A stretch of 7,282 bases of DNA from a bacterium. GTDB lineage: Bacteria; Electryoneota; RPQS01. The notes under the pieces were generated by a model that saw only the letters and a program-made list of their open reading frames with translations, was not told the origin of the DNA and did no database searches. This document shows, piece after piece, positions 5,207 through 7,282 of the stretch. The first letter of the stretch is position 1; each line of letters begins with the position of its first letter. Position numbers and translations under genes: made by a program. Location: assembly GCA_018814465.1 (NCBI GenBank), contig JAHIZR010000467.1, positions 1-7,282 of the forward strand, written 5' to 3'.

Positions 5207-6913
5207 ATGACGCCTGCCGGCTGCCGTGCGCGCTTGACGGCGGTCGTTATCGCAATACTCTGTCTGGGCACATGGTTTGCTCGTGCAGAAGAACCCGCAT
5301 CATCGCTCAACGCGTTGACCCAATCCAACACCGAACCTATGAGTTACTCGGCACCCCTCAGTCCCCTCAATGTTCGCGTCGGTCTGCTGGAAAATTATGA
5401 CCGGCTGACCTTCATGATGCACGGACGCTATCGCATCGAGACCGTGAACGGAGATGAGCTTCGCCCATCCGGCGCTTCCCACCTCCGCTGGCGTACCTTG
5501 ATCGAAAGCTCCACCCCCGCGCAAATTCTCTACTCCGTCCTCGTAGCTTCCTATCAGAAACAGAGCGAAGCGATGGAACTGGCGGAGAAATTCGAGCAGG
5601 ACGGTCATCCCGCGGTCGTTCGGCAAATCGGCGGACCCATCGAAATTGACAGCCGCATCGTCGGTGACAACACCCTCTATCGGGTGCAGGTGGGAAACTT
5701 CCAGAAGGAAGAAGATGCCCGCGCGCTGTTGGCGACACTGGATATGGATTATGCTCCCCGGCTGGTGCGGGAAGTTATCCGCAATTCAAAAGGCAAAATC
5801 GAAATATTCGACGCCGACTTGATCGAAACCTTCGAGTGCGAGAACGCGTTCCGGTTGATTCCTGAAGACAAGGATTCCAAAATCACACTCTTCGGTGTTC
5901 GTGTTAACTCCGGCTTTCACTATGAAAAAACCGAGGATCGCGAATATTCCGGGATGATCGAGATCTATATCGATCACGAAGGCAAACTCGCGGCTTTCAC
6001 CGAAATCCCGATTGACGTCTATCTGTACGGCGTGGTTCCCGCTGAGATGCCCGCCACTTTCCCTGAAGAAGCATTGCGCGCGCAGGCCATCATGGCCCGC
6101 TCGGTGGTTATGGCTCAGAAATCCATCAAGCATTTGAATGATCCCTACGAACTCTGCGCGCACGTTCATTGCCAGGTTTACAGCGGTCTGACCAGCTTTG
6201 ACGAACGCGCGGCAAAAGCCGTTGACGACACACGCGGCATGGTGCTGACCTATAATGGACTGCTCGTTGACTCGCACTTCAGCGCTGTTTGCGGCGGTCA
6301 TACGGAAGATGTCACGAAAACCTGGCTCACGCCGCCGATGTATCCCAGCCACGGCGTCCCCTGTTCCTGCGGTGAAAACTTGAAGATTCCCGATCTGACC
6401 ACGGAAGCCGGAGTCGGGCAGTGGATCAAATCCCGTCCCGAGGTCTGCTGTAATCTGCAGAATTATGATTTGCCCGTTTCCAGTGATTACGGCCGCCGGC
6501 ATTTCCGCTGGGAAGTTTCCTACACACGCGCCGAATTGGAAGAAATCATTCTGGAAAAAACCGGCGAGGATATCGGTGTCCTCTACGATATCGTGCCGAT
6601 CCGGCGCGGCGTGTCGGGCCGTCTGATGGAAATCGAAATCCTCGGCTCGCGTAAAAACCTGCGCCTTAAGCGTGAGCTGAAAATCCGTCGCGCCCTCTCC
6701 CGCACTGCCCTCGAAAGTTCCTGCTTCCTCGTCGATGTCATCAGCGACGAGCATGGCAATCCGATGGAGATTATCCTTACCGGAGCGGGGTGGGGACATG
6801 GCGTCGGCATGTGCCAGTGCGGCGCCGCCCGCATGGCCGTCGAAGGCAAAACCTACACCGAAATCATCGAGCACTATTACCCCGGCTGCGAAATCCAAAA
6901 GAAGTACGATTAA
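5207..6913 (+). CDS. Secreted SPOR plus SpoIID/LytB-domain protein (peptidoglycan remodelling)
   Basis: I chose ATG 5207, 8 nt after the lysC stop, because it gives a clean signal peptide (TPAGCRARL, then hydrophobic TAVVIAILCLGTWF, A-R-A before E-E-P, cleavage after about residue 27). An in-frame ATG at 5153 would overlap lysC by 46 nt and add 18 charged residues. Residues about 107-180 form a SPOR domain (YSVLVASY, Y-R-V-Q-V-G-N-F, E-D-A-R-A-L-L), which binds denuded peptidoglycan glycan. From about 225 to the end lies a SpoIID/LytB domain. It has YLYGVVPAEMPATFPEEALRA (272-292, with Glu280 at the catalytic position of SpoIID lytic transglycosylases), Cys317 and Cys322 in C-A-H-V-H-C-Q-V-Y-S-G, HFSAVCGGHTED (357-368), Trp373, and G-W-G-H-G-V-G-M-C-Q-C-G-A (528-540). 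Extra cysteines (CSC 386-388, CC 414-415) suggest disulphides or metal sites. It probably cleaves glycan strands in the periplasm during growth or division; sporulation need not be implied. Confidence 0.92.
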   Translation: MTPAGCRARLTAVVIAILCLGTWFARAEEPASSLNALTQSNTEPMSYSAPLSPLNVRVGLLENYDRLTFMMHGRYRIETVNGDELRPSGASHLRWRTLIESSTPAQILYSVLVASYQKQSEAMELAEKFEQDGHPAVVRQIGGPIEIDSRIVGDNTLYRVQVGNFQKEEDARALLATLDMDYAPRLVREVIRNSKGKIEIFDADLIETFECENAFRLIPEDKDSKITLFGVRVNSGFHYEKTEDREYSGMIEIYIDHEGKLAAFTEIPIDVYLYGVVPAEMPATFPEEALRAQAIMARSVVMAQKSIKHLNDPYELCAHVHCQVYSGLTSFDERAAKAVDDTRGMVLTYNGLLVDSHFSAVCGGHTEDVTKTWLTPPMYPSHGVPCSCGENLKIPDLTTEAGVGQWIKSRPEVCCNLQNYDLPVSSDYGRRHFRWEVSYTRAELEEIILEKTGEDIGVLYDIVPIRRGVSGRLMEIEILGSRKNLRLKRELKIRRALSRTALESSCFLVDVISDEHGNPMEIILTGAGWGHGVGMCQCGAARMAVEGKTYTEIIEHYYPGCEIQKKYD

Positions 6914-6950
6914 GCAAGCTTGTCTCGCCGAGCTGAGTATGCTTTGCTTC

Positions 6951-6989
6951 ATCGCCGAGCAGGATCGCCGAGCAGGATCGCCGAGCAGG
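6951..6989. repeat. Three tandem copies of a 13-bp unit
   Basis: ATCGCCGAGCAGG occurs three times without gaps or mismatches at 6951-6963, 6964-6976 and 6977-6989. A degenerate fourth copy (CTCGCCGAGCTGAG, about 6924-6937) lies just upstream and a CGCCGAGCCAGG-like variant at about 7016-7027. The last perfect unit runs straight into the hairpin at 6986-7002. The array may be a slippage-expanded part of an intergenic repeat element. Confidence 0.85.
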
Positions 6990-7002
6990 GTCGCTGACCC
7001 TG
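6986..7002. repeat. Perfect 7-bp hairpin CAGGGTC-GCT-GACCCTG
   Basis: Arms 6986-6992 and 6996-7002 are perfectly complementary around a 3-nt loop. There is no T-run behind it, so it is not a standard intrinsic terminator. The right arm and its continuation GACCCTGTCGGAA (6996-7008) match GACCCTGCCGGAA at 1233-1245 with one difference, suggesting both are pieces of one dispersed intergenic element. Confidence 0.65.
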
Positions 7003-7049
7003 TCGGAATCTTCGCCGCCGAGCCAGGTTAAGCAGCCTCTTCGCCGCGG

Positions 7050-7089
7050 CGGGTGCCCTCACCCGTCCGGCCAGCGCAACCCGGCCGGA
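7050..7089. repeat. Two adjacent GC-rich hairpins upstream of prfB
   Basis: CGGGTG (7050-7055) pairs with CACCCG (7060-7065) around a CCCT loop. Directly behind it, TCCGGCC (7066-7072) pairs with GGCCGGA (7083-7089) around a 10-nt loop. The sequence after them is not a T-tract. They could act as a terminator of the spoIID-like transcript by another mechanism, or as leader structure of prfB. Confidence 0.5.
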
Positions 7090-7131
7090 ACCAGTTCCCA
7101 AATCGCAATACAACATAGGTACAAATAAGAC

Positions 7132-7282
7132 ATGAAACCCGAAGAACTCCAAGCCGAACTGAACGACTTCAAAGAAAAACTCGACGACCTGCGGAGGTCT
7201 CTTTGACGTCGCCGGACGGCTGAAAAAAATTGAAAAATTGGAAGCCCTCTCCGGCAGCGACGGCTTCTGGAACGATCAGGAA
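7132..7282 (+). CDS. prfB: Peptide chain release factor 2, 5' part, with programmed +1 frameshift
   Basis: The first reading frame runs ATG 7132 to TGA 7204-7206 and encodes 24 residues (M-K-P-E-E-L-Q-A-E-L, later L-D-D-L-R-R-S-L). Skipping one base at 7204 continues as D-V-A-G-R-L-K-K-I-E-K-L-E-A-L, then G-F-W-N-D-Q-E up to the window edge. This matches the N-terminal helical domain of bacterial RF2 (L-R-G-x-L, shift, D, later F/W-W-N-D/N). RF2 releases finished peptides at UGA and UAA codons; the internal UGA makes its own synthesis depend on low RF2. The gene therefore looks broken by standard gene finding but is intact. The catalytic GGQ and stop-reading SPF motifs lie beyond the window. 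No strong ribosome site precedes the ATG. Confidence 0.93.
7193..7207 (+). promoter_or_regulatory. RF2 +1 recoding site (internal SD, CTT TGA C)
   Basis: GGAGG at 7193-7197 is an internal Shine-Dalgarno-like stimulator, placed three bases (TCT) before the slippery CTT at 7201-7203, then TGA C at 7204-7207. This is the same order and spacing as the classical E. coli prfB element (AGGGGG TAT CTT TGA C). The ribosome re-pairs from CTT to TTT and resumes on GAC. Confidence 0.94.

Larger units (their letters stand above)
6914..7131. other. Non-coding spacer before prfB with repeats and hairpins
   Basis: These 218 bases hold no supported gene. Short open frames on both strands here are extensions of shadows. 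The stretch contains the triple 13-bp repeat (6951-6989), the hairpin 6986-7002, and the hairpins at 7050-7065 and 7066-7089. The final 40 bases before prfB are AT-rich (7090-7131) with no clear promoter or strong ribosome site; a TAAGA lies just upstream of the ATG. Confidence 0.6.

Noticed and set aside
5786..6952. 388-residue open frame on the - strand opposite the spoIID-like gene
   Set aside because: It is a mirror of the GC-rich codon pattern of the + strand gene, has no recognisable domains, and the + strand frame has clear SPOR and SpoIID motifs.
6986..7002. Intrinsic terminator for the spoIID-like gene
   Set aside because: The hairpin is good but no run of T follows, so a standard Rho-independent terminator cannot be supported.
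6735..7031. 98-residue + strand frame overlapping the end of the spoIID-like gene
   Set aside because: Mostly an out-of-frame reading of the SpoIID C-terminus extended through the 13-bp repeat; low-complexity A/S/P-rich sequence.
1..7282. CRISPR array, tRNA or rRNA genes
   Set aside because: No regularly spaced repeats beyond the 13-bp tandem array, and no cloverleaf-like or rRNA-like sequence was recognised on either strand.

Overview
The window most likely comes from a diderm bacterium of the FCB superphylum, outside the classical Bacteroidota. Calditrichota-, Zixibacteria- or Marinimicrobia-like candidate phyla would fit, but the genus is not identifiable from the sequence. The main support is the first gene, a secreted repeat protein ending in a Por/type IX secretion (or FlgD-like) C-terminal domain with the tell-tale AYPNPFNPSTTIEF signature. 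Weak Shine-Dalgarno sequences and a SPOR-SpoIID cell-wall protein with a signal peptide agree with this. All genes found are on the + strand.

Layout. (1) 2-1105: 3' part of a large surface protein. (2) 1106-1308: non-coding, with an imperfect inverted repeat and a GC-rich motif that recurs near the window's end. (3) 1309-2019 and 2058-2450: a cytidylate-kinase-like protein and a small STAS/SpoIIAA-like protein, probably one transcription unit. (4) 2525-4014: an AT-richer two-gene cassette with ATGA start-stop overlap. It encodes an AAA15/21-type (OLD/SMC-like) ATPase and a 154-residue protein with a D-x12-E-x-K arrangement like a PD-(D/E)XK nuclease. This is the best candidate for an undescribed, probably anti-phage, system. 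(5) 4020-5198: aspartate kinase, starting at a TTG only 5 nt after the cassette. (6) 5207-6913 (or from 5153): a secreted SPOR plus SpoIID/LytB protein acting on peptidoglycan. (7) 6914-7131: non-coding, with three tandem copies of a 13-bp unit running into a hairpin, then two further GC-rich hairpins. (8) 7132 to the window end: the start of prfB (release factor 2) with a textbook +1 programmed frameshift site.

How the genes relate. Kinase, lysC, spoIID-like and prfB look like ordinary chromosomal genes. The ATPase/nuclease-like pair stands out by base composition and tight translational coupling, and it abuts lysC with almost no spacer, as expected for an acquired accessory module. Functional claims for that pair are inferred from motifs and context; no homology search was possible.
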